Below are positions 33,201-47,100 of a stretch of 64,000 nucleotides of DNA, one piece after another. Made by a program: the position numbers and the translations under genes. This DNA comes from Phalacrocorax aristotelis (taxonomy: Eukaryota; Chordata; Aves; Suliformes; Phalacrocoracidae), in NCBI RefSeq assembly GCF_949628215.1, contig NW_027441109.1, forward strand, positions 868,001-932,000. The letters are read 5' to 3'. The notes beneath the pieces were generated by a model. That model was not told where the DNA came from, did not search any database, and saw nothing but the letters and a program-made list of their open reading frames with translations. How positions within the stretch are numbered: the first letter of the stretch is position 1; every line of letters begins with the position of its first letter.

Positions 33201-33888
33201 GGAGGGAACTGGGAGGGAACTGGGATGTACTGGGAGGGAACTGGTATGTACTGGGAGGGAACTGGGATGTACTGGGACATACTGGCGGGGAACTGGGATG
33301 TACTGGGAGGGGATTGGGATGTACTGGGAGGGAACTTGGATGTATTGGGAGGGAAGTGTTATGTACCAAGGGGGAACTGGGACGTACTGGGATGTAGTGG
33401 GAGTGAACTGTGAAGTACTGGGATGTACTGTGAGGGAACTGGGATGTACTGGGAGGGAACTTTAAAGTACTGGGATGTACTTAGAGGAAACTGGGAGGCA
33501 ACTGGCATGTACTGGGATGTACTGGAATGGAACTGGGAGTGAACTGTGTGTGAATTGGGAGGGAACTGGGATGTACTGTGAGGGAACTGGGATGTACTGG
33601 GATGTACTGGGAGGGACTGGGAGGGATCTGGGATGTACTGGGCTGCACTGGTAGGGAACTGGGATGTACTGGGAGGAAACTGGAATGTCCCAGTTGACAC
33701 CCACTTCCCTCCCAGGTTCCTCCCAGTATATCCCAGTTTCCTCCCAGTATATCCCAGTTTCCTCCCAGTACATCCCAGTAAATCCCAGTTCGCTCCCAGT
33801 ACATCCCAATACATCGCCGTACATTCCAGTTCCGTTCCTGTCCATCCCAATACATCCCCGTTCCATGCCAGTACATCCCAGTTTCCTA
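30265..33888 (+). repeat. 3.6-kb trimer of higher-order units, copy 1
   Basis: Three units with junctions at 31361, 32356 and 33696 (spacing 995 and 1340) are repeated immediately downstream with junctions at 34984, 35979 and 37288. The offset is 3,623 bp over the first part. Differences include a 21-bp indel near 32400 and a few substitutions. Confidence 0.8.
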
Positions 33889-36800
33889 CCAGTTCATCCC
33901 CGTACATCCCAATTCCCTCCCGGTTCACTACCACTTCTTTCCCAGTGCCTCCCAATACATCCCAGTTCCGTCCCATTACATCCCAGTACATCCCAGTTCC
34001 CTCCCAGTACGTCCCAGTTCCCTCCCAGTACATCCCAGGTCCCTCCCAGTACTGGGAGGGAACTGGGATGTACTGGGAGGCACTACAATGTGCGGGGATG
34101 CCCTGGGATGTACTGTGGAGGAACTAGGATGTACAGGCTTGTACTCGGTTGTACCGGGTGGAACTGGCAGGGATTTGGGATGTACCAGGATCTACTGGGA
34201 TGTACTGGGATGTACTGGGAGGTAACTGTTGTGTACTGGGAGTGAACTGGGAGAGAACTGGGATGTACTGGGAGGGAACTGGGATGTACTGTGAGGACAC
34301 TGGGATGTACTGGTATGTACTGGGAGGGAAGTGTTATGTACTGAGGGGAACTGGGACGTACTGGGACGTGCTGGGAGGGAACTATGAAGTATTGGGATGT
34401 ACTTAGAGGGAACTGGGATGTACTGGGAGGGAACTGGGAGTGAACTGGGAGGGAACTGTGAAGTACTGGGATGTACTTAGAGGGAACTGGGATGTACTGG
34501 GAGGGAACTGGGATGTACTGGGTGGAAGGTGTTGGGAATTGGGATTTACTGGGAGGGAACTGGGATGGACTGGGAGGGAACTGGGATGTAGTGGCACATA
34601 CTGGGAGGGAACTGGGATGTACTGGGGTGTACTGGGAGGGAACTGTTATGTACCGAGGGGGAACTGGGATGTACTGGGAGTGAACTGTGAAGTACTGGGA
34701 TGTACTTAGAGGGAAGTGGGAGGGAACTTGGATGTAGTGGGAGGGAACTGGGATTTACTTGGAGGAAAGTGGCATGTACTGGGATGTACTGGAATGGAAC
34801 TGGGAGTGAACTGTGTGTGAACTGTGAGGGAACTGGGATGTACTGTGAGGGAACTGGGATGTACTGGGATGTACTGGGACGGACTGGGAGGGAACTGGGA
34901 TGTACTGGGAGGGATCTGGGATGTACTGGGATGCACTGGTAGGGAACTGGGATGTACTGGGAGGAAACTGGAATGTCCCAGTTGACACCCACTTCCCTCC
35001 CAGTGCCTCCCAGTATATCCCAGTTTCCTCCCAGTACATCCCAGTAAATCCCAGCTCGCTGCCAGTACATCCCAGTACATCGCAGTACATTCCAGTTCCG
35101 TTCCTGTACATCCCAATACATCCCCGTTCCATGCCAGTACATCCCAGTTCCCAACCAGTTCATCCCCGTACATTCCAGTTCCCTCCCGGTTCACTACCAC
35201 TTCTTTCCCAGTTCCGTCCCATTACATCCCAGTTCCGTCCCATTACATCCCAGTACATCCCAGGTCCCTCCCAGTACATCCCAGTTCCCTCCCAGTACAT
35301 CCAGGGTCCCTCCCAGTACTGGGAGGGAACTGGGATGTACTGGGAGGCACTACAATGTGCGGGGATGCCCTGGGATGTACTGTGGAGGAACTAGGATGTA
35401 CAGGCTTGTACTGGGTTGTACCGGGTGGAACTGGCAGGGATTTGGGATGTACCAGGATCTACTGGGATGTACTGGGAGGTAACTGTTATGTACTGGGAAG
35501 GAACAGGGAGGGAACTGGGATGTACTGGTAGGGAACTGGGATGTACTGTGAGGGAACTGGGACGTACTGTGAGGACACTGGGATGTACTGGTATGTACTG
35601 GGAGGGAAGTGTTATGTACTGAGGGGAACTGGGACGTACTGGGATGTACTGGGAGGGAACTGTGAAGTACTGGGATGTACTGGGAGTGAACTGGGAGGGA
35701 ACTGGTATGTAGTAGGATGTACTGGGAGGGAACTGGGATGTACTGGGAGGGAACTGGGATGTACTGGGATGTAGTGGGAGGGAACTGGGAGGGAACTGGG
35801 ATGTACTGGGAGCGAACTGGTATGTACTGGGAGGGAACTGGGATGTACTGGGACATACTGGCAGGGAACTGGGATGTACTGGGAGGGGATTGGGACGGAC
35901 TGGGAGGGAACTGGGATGTACTGGGCTGCACTGGTAGGGAACTGGGATGTACTGGGAGGAAACTGGAATGTCCCAGTTGACACCCACTTCCCTCCCAGTT
36001 TCCTCCCAGTATATCCCAGTTTCCTCCCAGTACATCCCAGTAAATCCCAGTTTGCTCCCAGTACATCGCAGTACATTCCAGTTCTGTTCCTGTACATCCC
36101 AATACATCCCCGTTCCATGCCAGTACATCCCAGTTTCCTACCAGTTCATCCCCGTACATCCCAATTCCCTCCCGGTTCACTACCACTTCTTTCCCAGTGC
36201 CTCCCAATACATCCCAGTTCCGTCCCATTACATCCCAGTACATCCCAGTTCCCTCCCAGTACGTCCCAGTTCCCTCCCAGTACATCCCAGGTCCCTCCCA
36301 GTACTGGGAGGGAACTGGGATGTACTGGGAGGCACTACAATGTGCGGGGATGCCCTGGGATGTACTGTGGAGGAACTAGGATGTACAGGCTTGTACTGGG
36401 TTGTACCGGGTGGAACTGGCAGGGATTTAGGATGTACCAGGATCTACTGGGATGTACTGGGAGGTAACTGTTGTGTACTGGGAGTGAACTGGGAGGGACC
36501 TGGGATGTACTGGTAGGGAACTGGGATGTACTGTGAGGGAACTGGGACGTACTGTGAGGACACTGGGATGTACTGTTATGTACTGGGAGGGAAGTGTTAT
36601 GTACTGAGGGGAACTGGTGTGTACTGGGATGTACTGGGATGGAACTGTGAAGTACTGGGATGTACTGGGAGTGAACTGGGAGGGAACTGGTATGTAGTAG
36701 GATGTACTGGTTGGGAACTGGGATGTACCAGGATGTACTGGGATGTACTGGGAGGGAACTGGTATGTACTGGGAGGGAACTGGGATGTAGTGGGAGGGAA

Positions 36801-37490
36801 CTGGGAGGGAACTGGGATGTACTGGGAGGGAACTGGTATGTACTGGGAGGGAACTGGGATGTACTGGGACATACTGGCGGGGAACTGGGATGTACTGGGA
36901 GGGGATTGGGATGTACTGGGAGGGAACTTGGATGTATTGGGAGGGAAGTGTTATGTACCAAGGGGGAACTGGGACGTACTGGGATGTAGTGGGAGTGAAC
37001 TGTGAAGTACTGGGATGTACTGTGAGGGAACTGGGATGTACTGGGAGGGAACTTTAAAGTACTGGGATGTACTTAGAGGAAACTGGGAGGCAACTGGCAT
37101 GTACTGGGATGTACTGGAATGGAACTGGGAGTGAACTGTGTGTGAATTGGGAGGGAACTGGGATGTACTGTGAGGGAACTGGGATGTACTGGGATGTACT
37201 GGGAGGGACTGGGAGGGATCTGGGATGTACTGGGCTGCACTGGTAGGGAACTGGGATGTACTGGGAGGAAACTGGAATGTCCCAGTTGACACCCACTTCC
37301 CTCCCAGGTTCCTCCCAGTATATCCCAGTTTCCTCCCAGTATATCCCAGTTTCCTCCCAGTACATCCCAGTAAATCCCAGTTCGCTCCCAGTACATCCCA
37401 ATACATCGCCGTACATTCCAGTTCCGTTCCTGTCCATCCCAATACATCCCCGTTCCATGCCAGTACATCCCAGTTTCCTACCAGTTCATC
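33889..37490 (+). repeat. 3.6-kb trimer of higher-order units, copy 2
   Basis: Tandem copy of 30265-33888. A related trimer with the same spacing pattern lies at about 50000-53700 (junctions 51084, 52079, 53409). Confidence 0.8.
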
Positions 37491-38665
37491 CCCGTACATC
37501 CCAATTCCCTCCCGGTTCACTACCACTTCTTTCCCAGTGCCTCCCAATACATCCCAGTTCCGTCCCATTACATCCCAGTACATCCCAGGTCCCTCCCAGT
37601 ACATCCCAGGTCCCTCCCAGTACATCCCAGTTCCCTCCCAGTACTGGGAGGGAACTGAGATGTACTGGGAGGCACTACAATGTGCGGGGATGCCCTGGGA
37701 TGTACTGTGGAGGAACTAGGATGTACAGGCTTGTACTGGGTTGTACCGGGTGGAACTGGCAGGGATTTGAAATGTCCTAGTATCTACTAGGATCTACTGG
37801 GATGTACTGGGAGGTAACTGTTATGTACTGGGAAGGAACAGGGAGGAAACTGGGATGTACTGGGAGGAAACTGGGATGTACTGTGAGGGAACTGGGACGT
37901 ACTGTGAGGACACTGGGATGTACTGTTATGTACTGGGAGGGAAGTGTTATGTACTGAGGGGAACTGGGACGTACTGGGATGTACTGGGAGGGAACTGTGA
38001 AGTACTGGGATGTACTGGGAGTGAACTGGGAGGGAACTGGTATGTAGTAGGATGTACTGGGTGGGAACTGGTATGTACCAGGATGTACTGGGAGGGAACT
38101 GGTATGTACTGGGAAGGAACTGGGATGTACTGGGACATACTGGCAGGGAACTGGGATGTACTGGGAGGGGATTGGGACGGACTGGGAGGGAACTGGGATG
38201 TACTGGGAGGGATCTGGGATGTACTGGGCTGCACTGGTAGGGAACTGGGATGTACTGGGAGGAAACTGGAATGTCCCAGTTGACACCCACTTCCCTCCCA
38301 GTGCCTCCCAGTATATCCCAGTTTCCTCCCAGTACATCCCAGTAAATCCCAGTTTGCTCCCAGTACATCCCAGTACATCGCAGTACATTCCAGTTCCGTT
38401 CCTGTACATCCCAATACATCCTCATTCCATGCCAGTACATCCCAGTTCCCTACCAGTTCATCCCCGTACATCCCAATTCCCTCCCGGTTCACTACCACTT
38501 CTTTCCCAGTTCCGTCCCATTACATCCCAGTTCCGTCCCATTACATCCCAGTACATCCCAGGTCCCTCCCAGTACATCCCAGGTCCCTCCCAGTACATCC
38601 CAGGTCCCTTCCAGTACATCCCAGGTCCCTCCCAGTACTGGGAGGGAACTGGGATGTACTGGGAG

Positions 38666-39659
38666 GCACTACAATGTGCGGGTATGCCCTGGGATGTACT
38701 GTGGAGGAACTAGGATGTACAGGCTTGTACTGGGTTGTACCGGGTGGAACTGGCAGGGATTTGGGATGTACCAGGATCTACTGGGATGTACTGGGAGGTA
38801 ACTGTTATGTACTGGGAAGGAACAGGGAGGGAACTGGGATGTACTGGTAGGGAACTGGGATGTACTGTGAGGGAACTGGGACGTACTGTGAGGACACTGG
38901 GATGTACTGGTATGTACTGGGAGGGAAGTGTTATGTACTGAGGGGAACTGTGAAGTACTGGGATGTACTGGGAGTGAACTGGGAGGGAACTGGTATGTAG
39001 TAGGATGTACTGGGTGCGAACTGGGATGTACCGGGAGGGAACTGGGATGTACTGGGAGGGAACTGGGATGTACTGGGAGGGAACTGGGATGTACTGGGAT
39101 GTAGTGGGAGGGAACTGGGAGGAAACTGGGATGTACTGGGAGGGAACTGGTATGTACTGGGAGGGAACTGGGATGTACTGTGACATACTGGGAGGGAACT
39201 GGGATGTACTGGGAGGGGATTGGGACGGACTGGGAGGGAACTGGGATGTACTGGGCTGCACTGGTAGGGAACTGGGATGTACTGGGAGGAAACTGGAATG
39301 TCCCAGTTGACACCCACTTCCCTCCCAATGCCTCCCAGTATATCCCAGTTTCCTCCCAGTATATCCCAGTTCCTCCCAGTACATCCCAGTAAATCCCAGC
39401 TCGCTGCCAGTACATCCCAGTACATCGCTGTACATTCCAGTTCTGTTCCTGTACATCCCAATACATCCCCGTTCCATGCCAGTACATCCCAGTTTCCTAC
39501 CAGTTCATCCCCGTACATCCCAGTTCCCTCCCGGTTCACTACCACTTCTTTCCCAGTGCCTCCCAATACATCCCAGTTCCCTCCCAGTACATCCCAGGTC
39601 CCTCCCAGTACATCCCAGTTCCCTCCCAGTACTGGGAGGGAACTGGGATGTACTGGGAG
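38666..39659. repeat. Representative higher-order unit (994 bp)
   Basis: One full unit. The signature GCACTACAATGTGCGG and about 100 bp of distinctive sequence (38666-38775) come first, then a G-rich arm (38776-39290), the inversion junction with GTTGACACCCAC (39291-39330), and the reverse-complement C-rich arm (39331-39630). It ends at the palindrome centre between 39630 and 39631. The next unit's signature starts at 39660. Other units follow this plan with 21-bp gains or losses. Confidence 0.9.
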
Positions 39660-39660
39660 G
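39601..39660. repeat. Perfect 60-bp palindrome
   Basis: The left arm CCTCCCAGTACATCCCAG... and the right arm are exact reverse complements, centred on AGTACT with no spacer. A matching copy is at 55732-55791. Confidence 0.95.
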
Positions 39661-42600
39661 CACTACAATGTGCGGGGATGCCCTGGGATGTACCATGGAG
39701 GAACTAGGATGTACAGGCTTGTACTGGGTTGTACCGGGTGGAACTGGCAGGGATTTGAAATGTCCTAGGATCTACTAGGATGTACTGGGATGTACTGGGA
39801 GGTAACTGTTGTGTACTGGGAGTGAACTGGGAGAGAACTGGGATGTACTGGGAGGGAACTGGGATGTACTGTGAGGACACTGGGATGTACTGGTATGTAC
39901 TGGGAGGGAAGTGTTATGTACTGAGGGGAACTGGGACGTACTGGGACGTGCTGGGAGGGAACTATGAAGTATTGGGATGTACTTAGAGGGAACTGGGATG
40001 TACTGGGAGGGAACTGGGAGGGAACTGGGTGGGAACTGTGAAGTACTGGGATGTACTGGGAGGGAACTGGTATGTACTGGGAGGGAACTGGGATGTACTG
40101 GGTGGAAAGTGTTGGGAATTGGGATTTACTGGGAGGGAACTGGGATGGACTGGGAGGGAACTGGGATGTAGTGGGACATACTGGGAGGGAACTGGGATGT
40201 ACTGGGGTGTACTGGGAGGGAACTGTTATGTACCGAGGGGGAACTGGGATGTACTGGGAGTGAACTGTGAAGTACTGGGATGTACTTAGAGGGAAGTGGG
40301 AGGGAACTTGGATGTAGTGGGAGGGAGCTGGGGTTTACTTGGAGGAAAGTGGCATGTACTGGGATGTACTGGAATGGAACTGGGAGTGAACTGTGTGTGA
40401 ACTGTGAGGGAACTGGGATGTACTGTGAGGGAACTGGGATGTACTGGGATGTACTGGGACGGACTGGGAGGGAACTGGGATGTACTGGGAGGGATCTGGG
40501 ATGTACTGGGCTGCACTGGTAGGGAACTGGGATGTACTGGGAGGAAACTGGAATGTCCCAGTTGACACCCACTTCCCTCCCAGTGCCTCCCAGTATATCC
40601 CAGTTTCCTCCCAGTACATCCCAGTAAATCCCAGCTCGCTGCCAGTACATCCCAGTACATCGCAGTACATTCCAGTTCCGTTCCTGTACATCCCAATACA
40701 TCCCCGTTCCATGCCAGTACATCCCAGTTCCCTACCAGTTCATCCCCATACATCCCAATTCCCTCCCAGTTCACTACCACTTCTTTCCCAGTTCCGTCCC
40801 ATTACATCCCAGTTCCGTCCCATTACATCCCAGCACATCCCAGTTCCCTCCCAGTACATCCCAGGTCCCTCCCAGTACATCCCAGGTCCCTCCCAGTACT
40901 GGGAGGGAACTGGGATGTACTGGGAGGCACTACAATGTGCGGGGATGCCCTGGGATGTACTGTGGAGGAACTAGGATGTACAGGCTTGTACTGGGTTGTA
41001 CCGGGTGGAACTGGCAGGGATTTGAAATGTCCTAGGATGTACTGGGATGTACTGGGAGGTAACTGTTATGTACTGGGAAGGAACAGGGAGGGAACTGGGA
41101 TGTACTGGTAGGGAACTGGGATGTACTGTGAGGGAACTGGGACGTACCGTGAGGACACTGGGATGTACTGGTATGTACTGGGAGGGAAGTGTTATGTACT
41201 GAGGGGAACTGGGACGTACTGGGATGTACTGGGAGGGAACTGTGAAGTACTGGGATGTACTGGGAGTGAACTGGGAGGGAACTGGTATGTAGTAGGATGT
41301 ACTGGGTGGGAACTGGGATGTACCAGGATGTACTGGGATGTACTGGGAGGGAACTGGTATGTACTGGGAGGGAACTGGGATGTACTGGGATGTAGTGGGA
41401 GGGAACTGGGAGGGAACTGGGATGTACTGGGAGGGAACTGGTATGTACTGGGAGGGAACTGGGATGTACTGGGACATACTGGCAGGGAACTGGGATGTAC
41501 TGGAAGGGGATTGGGACGGACTGGGAGGGAACTGGGATGTACTGGGCTGCACTGGTAGGGAACTGGGATGTACTGGGAGGAAACTGGAATGTCCCAGTTG
41601 ACACCCACTTCCCTCCCAATGCCTCCCAGTATATCCCAGTTTCCTCCCAGTATATCCCAGTTTCCTCCCAGTACATCCCAGTAAATCCCAGCTCGCTGCC
41701 AGTACATGCCAATACATCGCTGTACATTCCAGTTCTGTTCCTGTACATCCCAATACATCCCCGTTCCATGCCAGTACATCCCAGTTCCCTACCAGTTCAT
41801 CCCCGTACATCCCAATTCCCTCCCGGTTCACTACCACTTCTTTCCCAGTGCCTCCCAATACATCCCAGTTCCGTCCCATTACATCCCAGTACATCCCAGG
41901 TCCCTCCCAGTACATCCCAGTTCCCTCCCAGTACATCCCAGGTCCCTCCCAGTACTGGGAGGGAACTGGGATGTACTGGGAGGCACTACAATGTGCGGGG
42001 ATGCCCTGGGATGTACTGTGGAGGAACTAGGATGTACAGGCTTGTACCGGGTTGTACCGGGTGGAACTGGCAGGGATTTGGGATGTACCAGGATCTACTG
42101 GGATGTACTGGGATGTACTGGGAGGTAACTGTTGTGTACTGGGAGTGAACTGGGAGGGAACTGGGATGTACTGTGAGGACACTGGGATGTACTGGTATGT
42201 ACTGGGAGGGAAGTGTTATGTACTGAGGGGAACTGGGACGTACTGGGACGTTCTGGGAGGGAACTATGAAGTATTGGGATGTACTTAGAGGGAACTGGGA
42301 TGTACTGGGAGGGAACTGGGAGTGAACTGGGAGGGAACTGTGAAGTACTGGGATGTACTTAGAGGGAACTGGGATGTACTGGGAGGGAACTGGGATGTAC
42401 TGGGTGGAAAGTGTTGGGAATTGGGATTTACTGGGAGGGAACTGGGATGGACTGGGAGGGAACTGGGATGTAGTGGGACATACTGGGAGGGAACTGGGAT
42501 GTACTGGGGTGTACTGGGAGGGAACTGTTATGTACCGAGGGGGAACTGGGATGTACTGGGAGTGAACTGTGAAGTACTGGGATGTACTTAGAGGGAAGTG

Positions 42601-44121
42601 GGAGGGAACTTGGATTTAGTGGGAGGGAACTGGGGTTTACTTGGAGGAAAGTGGCATGTACTGGGATGTACTGGAATGGAACTGGGAGTGAACTGTGTGT
42701 GAACTGTGAGGGAACTGGGATGTACTGTGAGGGAACTGGGATGTACTGGGATGTACTGGGACGGACTGGGAGGGAACTGGGATGTACTGGGAGGGATCTG
42801 GGATGTACTGGGCTGCACTGGTAGGGAACTGGGATGTACTGGGAGGAAACTGGAATGTCCCAGTTGACACCCACTTCCCTCCCAGTGCCTCCCAGTATAT
42901 CCCAGTTTCCTCCCAGTACATCCCAGTAAATCCCAGCTCGCTGCCAGTACATGCCAATACATCGCAGTACATTCCAGTTCTGTTCCTGTACATCCCAATA
43001 CATCCCCGTTCCATGCCAGTACATCCCAGTTCCCAACCAGTTCATCCCCGTACATTCCAGTTCCCTCCCGGTTCACTACCACTTCTTTCCCAGTTCCGTC
43101 CCATTACATCCCAGTACATCCCAGGTCCCTCCCAGTACATCCCAGTTCCCTTCCAGTACATCCCAGGTCCCTCCCAGTACTGGGAGGGAACTGGGATGTA
43201 CTGGGAGGCACTACAATGTGCGGGGATGCCCTGGGATGTACTGTGGAGGAACTAGGATGTACAGGCTTGTACTGGGTTGTACCGGGTGGAACTGGCAGGG
43301 ATTTGGGATGTACCAGGATCTACTGGGATGTACTGGGAGGTAACTGTTATGTACTGGGAAGGAACAGGGAGGTAACTGGGATATACTGGGATGGAACTGG
43401 GATGTACTGGGAGGGAACTGGGACGTACTGTGAGGACACTGGGATGTACTGGTATGTACTGGGAGGGAAGTGTTATGTACTGAGGGGAACTGGGACGTAC
43501 TGGGATGTACTGGGAGGGAACTGTGAAGTACTGGGATGTACTGGGAGTGAACTGGGAGGGAACTGGTATGTAGTAGGATGTACTGGGTGGGAACTGGGAT
43601 GTACCAGGATGTACTGGGATGTACTGGGAGGGAACTGGTATGTACTGGGAGGGAACTGGTATGTACTGGGAGGGAACTGGGATGTACTGGGACATACTGG
43701 CAGGGAACTGGGATGTACTGGGAGGGGATTGGGACGGACTGGGAGGGAACTGGGATGTACTGGGCTGCACTGGTAGGGAACTGGGATGTACTGGGAGGAA
43801 ACTGGAATGTCCCAGTTGACACCCACTTCCCTCCCAATGCCTCCCAGTATATCCCAGTTTCCTCCCAGTATATCCCAGTTTCCTCCCAGTACATCCCAGT
43901 AAATCCCAGCTCGCTGCCAGTACATGCCAATACATCGCTGTACATTCCAGTTCTGTTCCTGTACATCCCAATACATCCCCGTTCCATGCCAGTACATCCC
44001 AGTTCCCTACCAGTTCATCCCCATACATCCCAATTCCCTCCCGGTTCACTACCACTTCTTTCCCAGTTCCGTCCCATTACATCCCAGTTCCGTCCCATTA
44101 CATCCCAGTACATCCCAGTTC

Positions 44122-44181
44122 CCTCCCAGTACATCCCAGTTCCCTCCCAGTACTGGGAGGGAACTGGGATGTACTGGGAGG
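44122..44181. repeat. Perfect 60-bp palindrome
   Basis: Same arms as 39601-39660, centre between 44151 and 44152. Most other units have a 22-bp perfect core (TCCCTCCCAGTACTGGGAGG plus flanks) with one or two mismatches further out. Confidence 0.95.
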
Positions 44182-47100
44182 CACTACAATGTGCGGGGAT
44201 GCCCTGGGATGTACCGTGGAGGAACTAGGATGTACAGGCTTGTACTGGGTTGTACCGGGTGGAACTGGCAGGGATTTGGGATGTACCAGGATGTACTGGG
44301 ATGTACTGGGATGTACTGGGAGGTAACTGTTGTGTACTGGGATTGAACTGGGAGGGACCTGGGATGTACTGGAAGGCACTACAATGTGCGGGGATGCACA
44401 GGGATGTACTGTGGAGGAACTAGGATGTACAGGCTTGTACTGGGTTGTACCGGGTGGAACTGGCAGGGATTTGAAATGTCCTAGTATCTACTAGGATGTA
44501 ATGGGATGTACTGGGAGGTAACTGTTGTGTACTGGGAGTGAACTGGGAGGGAACTGTGAAGTACTGGGATGTACTTAGAGGGAACTGGGATGTACTGGGA
44601 GGGAACTGGGATGTACTGGGTGGAAAGTGTTGGGAATTGGGATTTACTGGGAGGGAACTGGGATGGACTGGGAGGGAACTGGGATGTAGTGGGACATACT
44701 GGGAGGGAACTGGGGTGTACTGGGGTGTACTGGGAGGGAATTGTTATGTACCGAGGGGGAACTGGGATGTACTGGGAGTGAACTGTGAAGTACTGGGATG
44801 TCCTTAGAGGGAAGTGGGAGGGAACTTGGATTTAGTGGGAGGGAACTGGGATTTACTTGGAGGAAAGTGGCATGTACTGGGCTGTACTGGAATGGAACTG
44901 GGAGTGAACTGTGTGTGAACTGTGAGGGAACTGGGATGTACTGTGAGGGAACTGGGATGTACTGGGACGTACTGGGACAGACTGGGAGAGATCTGGGATG
45001 TACTGGGAGGGATCTGGGATGTACTGGGAGGCACTACAATGTGCGGGGATGCCCTGGGATGTACTGTGGAGGAACTAGGATGTACAGGCTTGTACTGGGT
45101 TGTACCGGGTGGAACTGGCAGGGATTTGGGATGTACCAGGATCTACTGGGATGTACTGGGATGTACTGGGAGGTAACTGTTGTGTACTGGGAGAGAACTG
45201 GGATGTACTGGTAGGGAACTGGGATGTACTGTGAGGACACTGGGATGTACTGGTATGTACTGGGAGGGAAGTGTTATGTACTGAGGGGAACTGGGACGTA
45301 CTGGGACGTGCTGGGAGGGAACTATGAAGTATTGGGATGTACTTAGAGGGAACTGGGATGTACTGGTAGGGAACTGGGATGTACTGGGTGGAAAGTGTTG
45401 GGAATTGGGATTTACTGGGAGGGAACTGGGATGGACTGGGAGGGAACTGGGATGTACTGGGATGTACTGGGACGGACTGGGAGGGAACTGGGATGTACTG
45501 GGAGGGATCTGGGATGTACTGGGCTGCACTGGTAGGGAACTGGGATGTACTGGGAGGAAACTGGAATGTCCCAGTTGACACCCACTTCCCTCCCAATGCC
45601 TCCCAGTATATCCCAGTTTCCTCCCAGTATATCCCAGTTTCCTCCCAGTACATCCCAGTAAATCCCAGTTTGCTCCCAGTACATCCCAGTACATCGCAGT
45701 ACATTCCAGTTCCGTTCCTGTACATCCCAATACATCCCCGTTCCATGCCAGTACATCCCAGTTCCCTACCAGTTCATCCCCGTACATCCCAATTCCCTCC
45801 CGGTTCACTACCACTTCTTTCCCAGTTCCGTCCCATTACATCCCAGTTCCGTCCCATTACATCCCAGCACATCCCAGTTCCCTCCCAGTACATCCCAGTT
45901 CCCTTCCAGTACATCCCAGGTCCCTCCCAGTACTGGGAGGGAACTGGGATGTACTGGGAGGCACTACAATGTGCGGGGATGCCCTGGGATGTACTGTGGA
46001 GGAACTAGGATGTACAGGCTTGTACTGGGTTGTACCGGGTGGAACTGGCAGGGATTTGGGATGTACCAGGATCTACTGGGATGTACTGGGAGGTAACTGT
46101 TATGTACTGGGAAGGAACAGGGAGGGAACTGGGATGTACTGGTAGGGAACTGGGATGTACTGGGAGGGAACTGGGACGTACTGTGAGGACACTGGGATGT
46201 ACTGTTATGTACTGGGAGGGAAGTGTTATGTACTGAGGGGAACTGGGACGTACTGGGATGTACTGGGATGGAACTGTGAAGTACTGGGATGTACTGGGAG
46301 TGAACTGGGAGGGAACTGGTATGTAGTAGGATGTACTGGGTGGGAACTGGGATGTACCGGGAGGGAACTGGGATGTACTGGGAGGGAACTGGGAGGGAAC
46401 TGGGATGTACTGGGAGGGAACTGGGACTTACTGTGAGGACACTGGGATGTACTGGTATGTACTGGGAGGGAAGTGTTATGTACTGAGGGGAACTGGGATG
46501 TACTGGGAGGGAACTGTGAAGTACTGGGATGTACTGGGAGTGAACTGGGAGGGAACTGGTATGTAGTAGGATGTACTGGGTGGGAACTGGGATGTACCGG
46601 GAGGGAACTGGGATGTACTGGGAGGGAACTGGTATGTACTGGGAGGGAACTGGGATGTACTGGGATGTAGTGGGAGGGAACTGGGAGGGAACTGGGATGT
46701 ACTGGGAGGGAACTGGTATGTACTGGGAGGGAACTGGGATGTACTGGGACATACTGGCAGGGAACTGGGATGTACTGGGAGGGGATTGGGACGGACTGGG
46801 AGGGAACTGGGATGTACTGGGCTGCACTGGTAGGGAACTGGGATGTACTGGGAGGAAACTGGAATGTCCCAGTTGACACCCACTTCCCTCCCAATGCCTC
46901 CCAGTATATCCCAGTTTCCTCCCAGTATATCCCAGTTTCCTCCCAGTACATCCCAGTAAAATCCAGCTCGCTGCCAGTACATGCCAATACATCGCTGTAC
47001 ATTCCAGTTCTGTTCCTGTACATCCCAATACATCCCCGTTCCATGCCAGTACATCCCAGTTTCCTACCAGTTCATCCCAGTACATCCCAATTCCCTCCCG

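Larger units (their letters stand above)
36490..41848 (+). repeat. Near-identical segmental duplication, copy 1 (about 5.36 kb)
   Basis: Matches 52611-57979 at an offset of 16,121 bp up to about 38940 and 16,131 bp after it. Differences noticed: a 31-bp and a 21-bp indel near 38950-39090 and only a handful of substitutions (for example 38653, 40029, 41009). Confidence 0.85.
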
